A stretch of 64,000 bases of DNA, from NCBI GenBank assembly GCA_947495795.1, contig CANMAI010000014.1, forward strand, positions 37,091 to 101,090. The letters are read 5' to 3'. The position numbers and the translations under genes are program-made. This document shows, piece by piece, positions 8,917 to 17,287 of the stretch. The notes beneath the pieces are model-generated. The model did not search any database and was not told where the DNA came from. It worked only from the letters and a program-made list of their open reading frames with translations. This DNA comes from an uncultured Paracoccaceae bacterium (GTDB lineage: Bacteria; Pseudomonadota; Alphaproteobacteria; Rhodobacterales; Rhodobacteraceae). Positions within the stretch are counted from its first letter, which is position 1, and the number at the start of each line of letters is the position of its first letter.

Positions 8917-9294
8917 CTATTGCTCGCGATAGAAAACGTAACCGCCGTGATAGAGGACACCATCTCGGAACTGGCCATCGGCATAGAAGCCGGTGTCGTC
9001 CCAATATTGGATGATGTCGCCGGTGACGTGATAGCGACCCTGATAGGCACTTTCCCGGTCACCGCGTGCCTCATCGTAACGCCCGTTCGGGAGTAAATCG
9101 TGGCGGATATGGCCGTCTTCTGTCACCCACATGCCGACGAATTCATGCGTTTGCGGCTCAGTCGGAGACTCGGGACGCGGTGAGCGGGGGAAATCGGTGG
9201 TGACAAGCTGCGCGCCAGCGGTCGTGCCACTCATGATGACCCCCAATCCGACTGCGAAAACCTTGGCAAGCAATCCATGTCCAATCCCCCTCAC
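8917..9294 (-). CDS. Atu4866 family protein with signal peptide
   Basis: This 125-residue protein has an N-terminal hydrophobic signal (about residues 8-28) followed by the Atu4866 domain (PF11512), a small beta-barrel of unknown function. The match is strong along the whole domain, with FVGMWVTEDGHIRHDLLPNG, YQGRYHVTG, YWDDTGFYADG and HGGYVFYRE segments. The likely start is GTG at 9294, which overlaps the stop of the upstream carboxymuconolactone-decarboxylase-like gene (GTGA), so the two are translationally coupled. The family is often encoded near SDR and SnoaL-type genes, as here. Molecular function is unknown. Confidence 0.85.
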   Translation of the reverse strand: MRGIGHGLLAKVFAVGLGVIMSGTTAGAQLVTTDFPRSPRPESPTEPQTHEFVGMWVTEDGHIRHDLLPNGRYDEARGDRESAYQGRYHVTGDIIQYWDDTGFYADGQFRDGVLYHGGYVFYREQ

Positions 9295-9776
9295 TGGTCT
9301 GTTCCAGCACTGCGCCGCTCTTCAAACAGCTCCGACATGGTCTGCGAGGCGAGGATCGCCTTCGGAAAACCTGCTGGCACGGTGATCATGTAGACGATCT
9401 CTTTCAGTTCATCTTCGGTCACACCGACATTGAGAGCATAGCCTGCGTGGATCTTCATCAACCCACGCTCTCCCATGGCCGCAAAGGCCGCCACAGCTGC
9501 AAGCTGGCGCGTGCGGTCGTCAAGACCAGGACGTGTCCAGACGTCGCCCAGGGCATAGGCTTGGGTTGCTTCAGCCAAGAACGGGAATTCTTCACGCATG
9601 TTCTCCAGCGTGGTTTGAGGAACGCCGTTGTTCAGCTTGAGAATGACATCAGCACCAAGCTGAAGCCGCTCTTCTGTCGTGTCTGGCATGGTGCTTCCTT
9701 CATTCGATTGCGCGTTCACGGGAGTCATCGAGAGGCTGGTCGCAACCGCGATGGCTGAAAGGGTAGTCTTGTACAT
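9291..9776 (-). CDS. Exported carboxymuconolactone decarboxylase family protein
   Basis: This is a CMD-family protein of about 161 residues with an N-terminal Sec signal (MYKTTLSAIAVATSLSM, cleavage after NAQ), so it probably acts in the periplasm. The CMD helical core is seen in RTRQLAAVAAFAAMGERG and LKIHAGYALNVGVTEDELKEIV. The classical peroxidatic Cys-x-x-Cys of AhpD is absent, and the His of KIHAGYALN is retained as in gamma-carboxymuconolactone decarboxylases. The start at ATG 9776 is supported by AGAAGGAT upstream. It sits between the SDR gene and the Atu4866-like gene in one minus-strand operon. Confidence 0.87.
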   Translation of the reverse strand: MYKTTLSAIAVATSLSMTPVNAQSNEGSTMPDTTEERLQLGADVILKLNNGVPQTTLENMREEFPFLAEATQAYALGDVWTRPGLDDRTRQLAAVAAFAAMGERGLMKIHAGYALNVGVTEDELKEIVYMITVPAGFPKAILASQTMSELFEERRSAGTDQ

Positions 9777-9855
9777 TGGCAGTATCCTTCTGTTTGATGC
9801 TGAGTACCGAAGACATTCAAACTCGAACCTCTTCAGCACAGAGTGAGGTTTGTGG

Positions 9856-10710
9856 TCAGGCGGCAGATGCGGTTGCGCCGTCTGTCGATTTGGACAAGTC
9901 CTGCCACTTGGCCAGTTCACCTTTTCGGGCGTCGTAGGCACCACTCAGATACTCGAAGGCATCCGAGCCAGCGGCGTAGCGCAGGGGCGCATCTTCATCT
10001 CGCGAAAGCCGCACGAGCGCCGCACCCAACTTCGCGGGGTCGCCGGCCTGCACATGGTTCTGCGATTGATAGAAGCCCTGCGTCGCCTTGGCGTATTCGG
10101 CATAGTCACTAATCGGCTGATCTGTGTATCGGATTGAGCTTTCATCGAGGAAATCAGTGCGGAAAAAGCCGGGCTCCACGATGGTGACGCCGATATTGAA
10201 TGGTTTTACCTCAAGGGCCAGACATTCCGAGAACCCTTCGACCGCAAATTTTGTGGCGCAGTAGATCGACGCAATGTCGAAGCCGAGCGCGCCACCAATG
10301 GACGAAATGTTGAAGATGTGGCCCGACTTTTGCGATCTCATGGCCGGCAGCACGGCGCGGGTGACGTGCATCGTGCCATGCACGTTGGTGTCGAACTGGC
10401 GGACGATCTTTTCGTGCTCTATCTCCTCGAACACGCCAAGCTGCCCATAGCCTGCATTGTTCACGAGGACATCGATGCGTCCGAAATGATCAACGGCTTT
10501 GGCAACGGCGGCATCGGCTTGGCTAGCGTCTGTTACATCCAGCTGTAGTGCGAGAGCGTCGTCGGTATCCGGCAGTATTTTTTTGACAGCATCCGCGTCC
10601 CGCCCGGTCGCTACGACACGATCACCGGCATCCAAAGCCGCTTTTGCAATCTGAAGACCAAGGCCACGTGAAGCTCCGGTTACGAACCATACTTTTTTGC
10701 TATCTGTCAT
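9856..10710 (-). CDS. SDR family oxidoreductase
   Basis: This is a classical short-chain dehydrogenase/reductase of about 284 residues that would oxidise or reduce an alcohol/ketone with NAD(P). It has TGASRGLG (residues about 11-18), NNAG near residue 88, a catalytic Ser in NISSIGG and the YCATK catalytic Tyr/Lys pair. The long C-terminal part resembles the SDR subfamily typified by EphD/FabG-like oxidoreductases that lie beside AraC regulators. The ATG at 10710 has a strong AGGAGG site. It heads the minus-strand operon, and the divergent AraC gene 200 bases away is the likely regulator. Confidence 0.93.
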   Translation of the reverse strand: MTDSKKVWFVTGASRGLGLQIAKAALDAGDRVVATGRDADAVKKILPDTDDALALQLDVTDASQADAAVAKAVDHFGRIDVLVNNAGYGQLGVFEEIEHEKIVRQFDTNVHGTMHVTRAVLPAMRSQKSGHIFNISSIGGALGFDIASIYCATKFAVEGFSECLALEVKPFNIGVTIVEPGFFRTDFLDESSIRYTDQPISDYAEYAKATQGFYQSQNHVQAGDPAKLGAALVRLSRDEDAPLRYAAGSDAFEYLSGAYDARKGELAKWQDLSKSTDGATASAA

Positions 10711-10910
10711 ATCGACCTCCTGTCTGTCGTTGGCCCCATGATCGGGGCCGTCGCTCATGCAAGAGATATGTGGACGCCCGTGCTCTAAGCGGTAGCACGA
10801 TCCCACGGGATCATTGCCTAATTCTCCGTGAAGGTGGGAAAACTGCTTATCTCAGCCTAGATGTTATGCAATGCAGCCGCACGGCTTGCTTATGATATGT
10901 GGAAAAAACC

Positions 10911-11912
10911 ATGACAGAAACGGTGGAAGATCTTGCGAAGCTGGTTGCCCAATTTGTGCGATCTGACGGCGTTCATACAACTCCGGTTCCTCGTTTGGAT
11001 CTCATCCGCAGCACGCAGCAGACCCAAGACCTGCATGCGGTTCACGAACCGGCACTTTGTATCGTAGTGCAAGGTGCAAAGCGGGTGATGCTTGGCGATC
11101 ATATCTATGATTACGACCCCGCAAACTACCTGGTTGTGTCTTTCGACCTCCCCATTGTCGGGCAGATCACGTCCGCCAGCCTTGCAGAACCCTATCTTTG
11201 CATTCGCATTGGTATTGATGCGGGAGTCCTGTCCGATCTTGCTGTGGATATGCCTTGGGATGATGAAGCACCGTCAAAAGGGCCAGGTTTGTTTCTTGGT
11301 GAAACAACGCCGGATATTGTGGATGCCGCGATGCGGTTGGTCAGACTTATTGAATCGCCCGACGATATTCCCGCGCTTGCTAAACTCTATGAGCGTGAGT
11401 TGCTTTACCGGATTATCCGTGCGCCGGGCGGACAGGCCGTGTTGCGCAGTGTCTATGGGCCGGGGCAGGGGAAGCAGATCTCTCGTGTGATCGCCTCGAT
11501 CAAAAAAAACTACCGGGAGCCGTTTGAAATGGCCCGACTGGCCAAAGAAGCCCATTTGCAACCCTCGGCTTTGCACCAGCACTTCAAGGCTGTAACGCTC
11601 ATGTCACCATTGCAATATCACAAACGTCTCCGTCTTCAGGAAGCACGTAGGCTGATGCTGTTCGAAGAGAAGTCGGCGGCGCAGGCGGCATTTGCAGTGG
11701 GATATGAAAGCCCATCGCAATTTAGCCGCGAATACCGTCGGCAGTTTGGTTTGCCGCCAATAAAAGACATCGAAGTGTTGGCGGATTCGATCCTTGCTAC
11801 CGATCCTCGAGGCAGGGAATCCATTGATATGAGACCATCAGTAGCTAGCGGTCAGTTTTCTCGCCCAAAGCATTTGACATCCCGTCCAACTCTGAATGAT
11901 CGAGGCCAATGA
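10911..11912 (+). CDS. AraC family transcriptional regulator
   Basis: This is a regulator of about 333 residues. It has an N-terminal AraC_N-type cupin domain (residues about 20-180, with LHAVHEPALCIVVQGAKRVMLG) and a C-terminal double helix-turn-helix (residues about 215-310, with MARLAKEAHLQPSALHQHFK and AAFAVGYESPSQFSREYRR). It lies divergent to the SDR-CMD-Atu4866-SnoaL operon and probably activates it in response to an aldehyde- or ketone-like ligand; that is inference from context. GTG 10899 is an alternative start four codons upstream. A paralogue is encoded at 36329. Confidence 0.93.
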   Translation: MTETVEDLAKLVAQFVRSDGVHTTPVPRLDLIRSTQQTQDLHAVHEPALCIVVQGAKRVMLGDHIYDYDPANYLVVSFDLPIVGQITSASLAEPYLCIRIGIDAGVLSDLAVDMPWDDEAPSKGPGLFLGETTPDIVDAAMRLVRLIESPDDIPALAKLYERELLYRIIRAPGGQAVLRSVYGPGQGKQISRVIASIKKNYREPFEMARLAKEAHLQPSALHQHFKAVTLMSPLQYHKRLRLQEARRLMLFEEKSAAQAAFAVGYESPSQFSREYRRQFGLPPIKDIEVLADSILATDPRGRESIDMRPSVASGQFSRPKHLTSRPTLNDRGQ

Positions 11913-12426
11913 TCGTGTCGGTAAGGGATATCATCGTGTAATAGCCTAGGATTCCCAGAAGTTCGATGACACCCGCTTCACCAAGAGTCTCACGTATCAC
12001 CGCAAAAGTATCGTCCGCCACACCGCCTGCTCGCAAAGCCTCTCTACAAAATGCAACCACCGCCCGCTCGTCTTCTTGGGCGTGGATGCCATCTGCCGGG
12101 AGCTCTTTCTCGTCAACCACATGCTGTATGAATGCCTCGGTCAGCCCGTTGACCTTGGCAGGGCCAATATGACCCTTGATCGCATATTTTGCACCCCAAT
12201 GAACTGCACAGCAGAGGATGGCCAGTTCCGAAAGGCGGGTGGGCAAGGATGTTTGATACTTGCAGAATGCGCCGAGCTTCTGAGCGTGGGTCGCAAACAC
12301 CGGGCTATGCAGCCAAAGCGCAACGGGCCCACGTACGACGCCGCGCGGGCCAGTTCGAATTGCCTCGTAGGCTTCGCTTTGGTCCGGCGTCATCCTGTCG
12401 CTTTGCGGGGGTAATATACGTCGCAT
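11845..12426 (-). CDS. Carboxymuconolactone decarboxylase family protein
   Basis: This cytoplasmic CMD-family protein has about 193 residues. The start of the family's usual N-terminus (RMTPDQSEAYEAIRTGPRG) follows the ATG at 12426; an upstream ATG at 12480 would add 18 residues. The helical core PTRLSELAILCCAVHWGAKYAIKGHIGPA contains a Cys-Cys pair one helix turn from His, but the classical Cys-x-x-Cys is not clear. The 3' end overlaps the end of the AraC gene on the other strand by about 68 bases. It diverges from the MBL hydrolase gene, and the two may share a promoter region. Confidence 0.85.
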   Translation of the reverse strand: MRRILPPQSDRMTPDQSEAYEAIRTGPRGVVRGPVALWLHSPVFATHAQKLGAFCKYQTSLPTRLSELAILCCAVHWGAKYAIKGHIGPAKVNGLTEAFIQHVVDEKELPADGIHAQEDERAVVAFCREALRAGGVADDTFAVIRETLGEAGVIELLGILGYYTMISLTDTIIGLDHSELDGMSNALGEKTDR

Positions 12427-12527
12427 TCTGCCAGCCTGAGTGTTCGGGATGCCGTCAAAGTACCGGGGCAAGATGACCAAAGCCGCATCAATATGGAGAT
12501 ATCAGTATTCTCCTATTCTGAAGCCAA

Positions 12528-13436
12528 ATGGATCGGAAAGAAGGTATGCTATGGGGGAACTCAAGCTGTAGGCTCAGAACCCAGATCGTCATGACCTTCG
12601 AACCAGTGGTTCAAACCATCGTACCCGGCAAAGTCGCACACTTCGAAATGGGTGGTGTGTCATTTGAAATCGTCTCTGACGGTGCGGTGGTGTCTGGTCC
12701 ACCTGAAAAAACACATCCACATGCGGATGCGGGATATGTCAACAAAATCCTAGACAACCATGGCCTTCCACATGACCGGCTGGACTTTGCAGCCAACATT
12801 CTGATCGCTGAAAGCCACGGGAGCCGAACTATGTTCGATGCGGGTCTCGGCCCAGTTTCCAATCCTCCCGCATGGGGCCGCGCGGCAGGTGATGCTTTTC
12901 ACAACATGCGCATTGGATCGATCCACGCGCCAGATCGGATTGCGCTGACCCATGCGCATGGCGAACATATCGGTGGCCTCATCGATGAGATTGGCAATCC
13001 TCGTTTTCCAAATGCTGAAGTCTATGCGCCATTCGAAGAGCACGCTTTCTGGACAGATCCAATCCGAACAGGTCCAGCGTGGGCATTCGATTGTGGCCTA
13101 GCACGGACAGTTTTCTCCGCTGTCGACAAAAACCTGAAACTCTTTGCTTCTGACCCGGGCCTGAAAGACAGCGGTGTGACAGCAATACCGACGCCTGGTC
13201 ATACGATCACGCACACCGCCTATCGGATAAAAACCGAAGCAGGGGACGTTCTGCATTTTGGCGATGCGGCACGTCATAGCATCCTCAATGTCGTCTATCC
13301 GGAGTGGAAATTTGTCGGCGACTTTGATCCGGTGCAATGCGTATGCACGCGCCTGAGACTTTTTGAAGATGCCGTTCGGACAGGAGCCCTGGTTTTTTCC
13401 TATCATTGGCCTTTCCCGGGTATTGGCCATCTCTAA
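12528..13436 (+). CDS. MBL fold metallo-hydrolase with altered HxHxEH motif
   Basis: This is a metallo-beta-lactamase-fold hydrolase of up to 302 residues. The beginning may instead be at the ATG at 12591 (MTFEPVV). The metal-binding segment reads THAHGEHIGG near residues 141-150, that is His-x-His-x-Glu-His where the family normally has Asp. The downstream His (GHTITHT, about 229) and Asp (FGDAARH, about 247) are kept. Such proteins hydrolyse esters, lactones or thioesters. It converges on the BKACE gene and diverges from a CMD-family gene. No signal peptide is seen in either version. Confidence 0.85.
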   Translation: MDRKEGMLWGNSSCRLRTQIVMTFEPVVQTIVPGKVAHFEMGGVSFEIVSDGAVVSGPPEKTHPHADAGYVNKILDNHGLPHDRLDFAANILIAESHGSRTMFDAGLGPVSNPPAWGRAAGDAFHNMRIGSIHAPDRIALTHAHGEHIGGLIDEIGNPRFPNAEVYAPFEEHAFWTDPIRTGPAWAFDCGLARTVFSAVDKNLKLFASDPGLKDSGVTAIPTPGHTITHTAYRIKTEAGDVLHFGDAARHSILNVVYPEWKFVGDFDPVQCVCTRLRLFEDAVRTGALVFSYHWPFPGIGHL

Positions 13437-13598
13437 CGCGTGAAAGAAAACAGCTACCGATTTTTGCCTCTATCCGCTTAATTCTATGCCAAAGCGGCAT
13501 ACTATCAGGATCAATCGAAGACGGACAGAGCAACCAGAGCTATGGCGGTCCTGTCCACAGAAGGCGGCACATCATTCCTCGACCTTTGCAATTTCCGA

Positions 13599-14438
13599 CT
13601 AGGTTTTGTTTCCCGGCTTCAGGCCCAAAATGCGTCTGGCTTCGGCCGGCGTTGCCAATCCGCGGCCTTCCTCTGCGATGGTCTTTGCCAGTCTGGCGAC
13701 AAGCTCAGCATTGCTGCTGGCAAGTCTGGATGCATCAAAGCGGATATTGTCTTCCAACCCGGTACGCACATGCCCACCTTCACGAAGACTCCACCTATTG
13801 GCAGTCAGTTGATCTTTCCCTATGCCCATGACGCCCCAAGTGGCGTCGGGTGCTGCCACACGCAGCTCAGACAGTAAGAACTCAAACACCTCACGTCGAA
13901 AAGGCAGTCCTCCTGGCATGCCCAACACGAATTGAACATGCATGGGGTTCGCGATGACACCTTCGTTTGCATATCGGACTGCTGAGTAGAGATGTGAAAG
14001 ATCAAAAATCTCCACTTCAGGCTTGATGTCATTTTGGACCATTTGCGTTCCCATCTCACGAATGAGGTCGGGATCGTTCTCATAGGTTCCGTGAACGAAA
14101 TTGAGTGTTCCGGTTGCCAGAGAAGCCATATCGGGGCGAAGCACGAGACAATCGCTGCGTCGCGCCTGGTCCTGGCGACGGCCGCTGGTTGAAAACTGCA
14201 CGATCATGTCTGGACACGCCTCACGGACGCCTTCCTGAACCTCGGCAAACAAATCTGGAGATGCGCTAACACTGCCGTCAGGATTGCGCACATGAATATG
14301 CGCAACTGCTGCGCCGGCGTCATAGCACTCTCGCACTGCTTCGATCTGCTCGGTAGGTGTGATCGGTACTGCCGGGTTGTCGGCCTTCTGCGGGACAGAT
14401 CCAGTGATAGCCACTGTTAGAATTGCGGGAGATGTCAT
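13599..14438 (-). CDS. BKACE family (3-keto-5-aminohexanoate cleavage) enzyme, DUF849
   Basis: This 279-residue TIM-barrel enzyme of the beta-keto acid cleavage family condenses a beta-keto acid with acetyl-CoA and splits it into an acetoacetate-like product and a CoA thioester. The family signature is clear: the metal-binding HIHVRNPDG near residue 48, FSTSGRR, LNFVHGTYEN, and the C-terminal GGHVRTGLEDN segment carrying the metal-liganding His/Glu region. The substrate varies widely in this family and cannot be assigned. Its neighbour upstream on the same strand is a LysR regulator about 120 bases away, possibly its controller. Confidence 0.92.
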   Translation of the reverse strand: MTSPAILTVAITGSVPQKADNPAVPITPTEQIEAVRECYDAGAAVAHIHVRNPDGSVSASPDLFAEVQEGVREACPDMIVQFSTSGRRQDQARRSDCLVLRPDMASLATGTLNFVHGTYENDPDLIREMGTQMVQNDIKPEVEIFDLSHLYSAVRYANEGVIANPMHVQFVLGMPGGLPFRREVFEFLLSELRVAAPDATWGVMGIGKDQLTANRWSLREGGHVRTGLEDNIRFDASRLASSNAELVARLAKTIAEEGRGLATPAEARRILGLKPGNKT

Positions 14439-14559
14439 CTAGAGTCCAAATCAAGTTGTCTAGCTGGAGAATAAGCAAAACAATCAATGACGGGTGGCCG
14501 TATCGTGCGAAACCAGACTTCACAGTTGCGTATCGCCTGGTGTGAGACGTGTTCTGGGA

Positions 14560-15555
14560 TCAAATGGCCGCAGCTTTCGAGATCGCACACAAATTACCGG
14601 AGGCGTCACGATACTTTTCGCTGACAGCTATGCTCGACGCAGGCAAAGCACCAAACACCTTCTTAAGTTCGTCGACGAGAATGTCGGAAACATGCAAAGC
14701 CGCAGGTTCCAAGTGTCGATCGATAGGTTGTACGAGGTCTATGTTGCGTCGAAGAGGCGATACACCCGTTAGTGTAATGTTCTGTCTGCTCGATAGTGTT
14801 TCGGAAACACACTCTGGAACAATTGCTTGGCCAAACCCGTCTTCGACAAGTGAAAGCGCAGTTTGTAAGCAATCAACTTCTATTTTCGGGCAAATGGGGT
14901 GACCCACGTTGGCTGCTGCACTGTCGATGAGCTGTCGTAGTCCATTGGAAGCCGATGGGAGGATTAACGGGAGTTCGAAGAGCCTATCTAAGGGAAGTAT
15001 ACTATCGGCAGATAAGCTTCGCACAGTGTGGTTGTTTCGAGTCGTTCGACTGGCAAGCAACAGTCGTTCCGACCCTAGCGTCCTTGAACGGATGAGATTC
15101 CCACGCATGCTGTGGCATGGAATGACAAGATCGACATGTTCCTGATGTAGCCACCCTAGCCCTTCACCACCCATCCCTGTGCGAAAGACAAGCTGCACTT
15201 GTGGGCAGGAAACCAACACACGTTCCATCAATCTCGGCGCGACGATAGTGGCAACTTCGAATGGGAGCGAAATCCGCACAGTGCCGCCAAGCTTCAACGG
15301 GTCAGATCTCGCGTCCAACCTCGCGTTGTTTACGTCAAGCAGAATTTGGCGCGCACGCGGAAGAAATGAGGTGCCTCGAGCCGTCAAAGTGACCCCGCGA
15401 CCATGGCGGTCAAAAAGCCGTGCGTTCAGATCTGCCTCAAGAAGTTGGATTTGGCGGGTTAGGGCAGATTGCGCTGTGTTAAGCTGCGCGGAGGCTGCCC
15501 GAAAACTACCATGTTCGGCCACATGGACGAACGTCCGAAGCTGTCTGAAGTCCAC
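14560..15555 (-). CDS. LysR family transcriptional regulator
   Basis: This is a LysR-type regulator of about 331 residues. It has an N-terminal winged helix (FRQLRTFVHVAEHGSFRAAS and LNTAQSALTRQIQLLE, residues about 3-50) and an effector domain with a positively charged C-terminus. The start is GTG at 15555, which has a strong AAGGAGG site five to six bases upstream; an ATG at 15612 would add 19 non-conserved residues. It lies divergent to the MmgE/PrpD - aldehyde dehydrogenase - lactonase operon starting at 15847 and next to the BKACE gene, so it may control either or both. Confidence 0.93.
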   Translation of the reverse strand: MDFRQLRTFVHVAEHGSFRAASAQLNTAQSALTRQIQLLEADLNARLFDRHGRGVTLTARGTSFLPRARQILLDVNNARLDARSDPLKLGGTVRISLPFEVATIVAPRLMERVLVSCPQVQLVFRTGMGGEGLGWLHQEHVDLVIPCHSMRGNLIRSRTLGSERLLLASRTTRNNHTVRSLSADSILPLDRLFELPLILPSASNGLRQLIDSAAANVGHPICPKIEVDCLQTALSLVEDGFGQAIVPECVSETLSSRQNITLTGVSPLRRNIDLVQPIDRHLEPAALHVSDILVDELKKVFGALPASSIAVSEKYRDASGNLCAISKAAAI

Positions 15556-15846
15556 GCTCGCCTCCTTCGCTAGACTATAAAGACGATCTCTCAGAAGGGG
15601 GGGCAGGTCCAATCATGTTATCTGTCTAACCTATTCAATAACATTATGAAGATGCGGCTAGCCGGACTTGCCTATCTTCGATTCTGGCAAACTGTTTCTG
15701 TTCGATGGCATTGCTACTTCCGGGGCAGGGCCGCCATTCAATGATCCAATTTCGGCATCGCCGTATTCAAAGAAGCGGTGGATCAAATTTGTGCATTCTG
15801 CCGCTAACGTTGTGTTGATCATTAACAGAACAGCAGTGTTGTCCAA

Positions 15847-17247
15847 ATGCTCAAAGATCTTGCCAACCCAGTCAGCGAAGCACCCGAAATCTATCTTGCG
15901 GAGGTCTTTGCGGCTTTTTCAGCAGGTCTGACCTTTGAGGCAATTCCAACAAAGGTGCTGGAGAAAGCCAAGCTCTTGATCCTCGACACAATTGGCGTTG
16001 CCTTAGGTGCTGCCGCCGATGATTCCGCGGCCATGGCGACCGCCGCTGCTGCGGTCCTTGGAGAAACCGGGACAGCCACAGTTCTTGGCCAAAAACGGTC
16101 CTTCAGTCCGCACGCGGCGGCTTTTGCAAACGGCAGTTTGGCTCACGCATTTGACTTCGACGACACGCATATCGAAACTTTGCTTCATCCTAGCTGTGTG
16201 CTTGTTCCCGCCTTGCTTGCCGCCGCTGAAGCCAACAACACGTCCGGAAAAGACGCGTTGGTCGCATTTGTTGCCGGAACAGAAGTCACACTGCGACTGG
16301 CTCAAATGGCGCGACAGCAGCTCAATCGGCGGGGTTTTCAAACCAGCGCTGTGGCGGGCTCTTTCGGCGCTGCGTTGATTGCTGCACGCTGCGCCGCACT
16401 GTCCGAGGCGGAGACCACCAACGTGATCGGTCTTGCCGGGAGTGTGGCGCCTTCAGGGATCATGCAATGTGTCCCAGCAGGGGCATCAGCCAAACAAATG
16501 CATCCGGGTTGGACCGCTCACTGCGGCCTCATGGCCCTGGACTTGCATAAGGCTGGTTTTACAGGGCCAAGCAGCATTTTTGAGGGGCCTCTAGGCGTTT
16601 TCAATGCCTTCTTGAACGGCATTGAGCCTGAGGCATTCAAGGGTCCTCTTGGCAGCCATTGGGAATTGCTTGCTATCCGAAGCAAGCTTTATCCCTGCGG
16701 TCACCCGATCCATGCGAACCTGGATTGCGCTCTGGAATATGTACGCACACACGGGTCAGACCCCGATAAAATCGAGAAGATTGAACTTGCCGTTCCCGAA
16801 GGTGCGATCCACACCGTGTGCGAACCGTGGGAAAAGAAGAAGACTCCCGCAACTGCATATGACACCCGCTTTAGCCTTCCTTACGCTGTCGCTGTCACGT
16901 TGATGTCGGGACAGGCCGGCGTCGATGCTTTTTCAGAAAAATACCTCGATGCGCCACAGCTGCCAGACTGGACCAGACTGTTGGAGTACAGAGTGGAGCC
17001 GTCGCTGCAGATTGGAAAAATGCCCGCACAAATGACCGTTTTTCACAAGGATGGAACCGAATGGTCGCATACTGTTGCTGAAGTTCGTGGCGGGCTCGCA
17101 ACCCCGATCCCTGCGGACGATTTATTCAGGAAATTCCGCGACCTCACCAGAGCGTACGATGTCACGTCCATGCGCCAAGTCGAGACCTTGGTTGCTGAGA
17201 TGGATCGACAATCCAATTTGAGCGACTTGATGCAGTTGATGAGATGA
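15847..17247 (+). CDS. MmgE/PrpD family protein
   Basis: This 466-residue member of the MmgE/PrpD superfamily is related to 2-methylcitrate dehydratase, cis-aconitate decarboxylase and iminodisuccinate epimerase. These enzymes act on polycarboxylates or related acids without a metal cluster. Features include AHAFDFDDTHIETLLHPSC near residue 105, the conserved GTAVTLR-like segment (GTEVTLRLAQ), and KLYPCGHPIHANLDCAL near residue 280 with the conserved Lys and His. It is the first gene of an operon with ALDH, a PTE-like lactonase and a second MmgE/PrpD. The product probably converts an acid released by those enzymes. Confidence 0.92.
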   Translation: MLKDLANPVSEAPEIYLAEVFAAFSAGLTFEAIPTKVLEKAKLLILDTIGVALGAAADDSAAMATAAAAVLGETGTATVLGQKRSFSPHAAAFANGSLAHAFDFDDTHIETLLHPSCVLVPALLAAAEANNTSGKDALVAFVAGTEVTLRLAQMARQQLNRRGFQTSAVAGSFGAALIAARCAALSEAETTNVIGLAGSVAPSGIMQCVPAGASAKQMHPGWTAHCGLMALDLHKAGFTGPSSIFEGPLGVFNAFLNGIEPEAFKGPLGSHWELLAIRSKLYPCGHPIHANLDCALEYVRTHGSDPDKIEKIELAVPEGAIHTVCEPWEKKKTPATAYDTRFSLPYAVAVTLMSGQAGVDAFSEKYLDAPQLPDWTRLLEYRVEPSLQIGKMPAQMTVFHKDGTEWSHTVAEVRGGLATPIPADDLFRKFRDLTRAYDVTSMRQVETLVAEMDRQSNLSDLMQLMR

Positions 17248-17287
17248 TTGCGCGCCTTACGAACGACCTTTGAGACCCTGAGGAACA

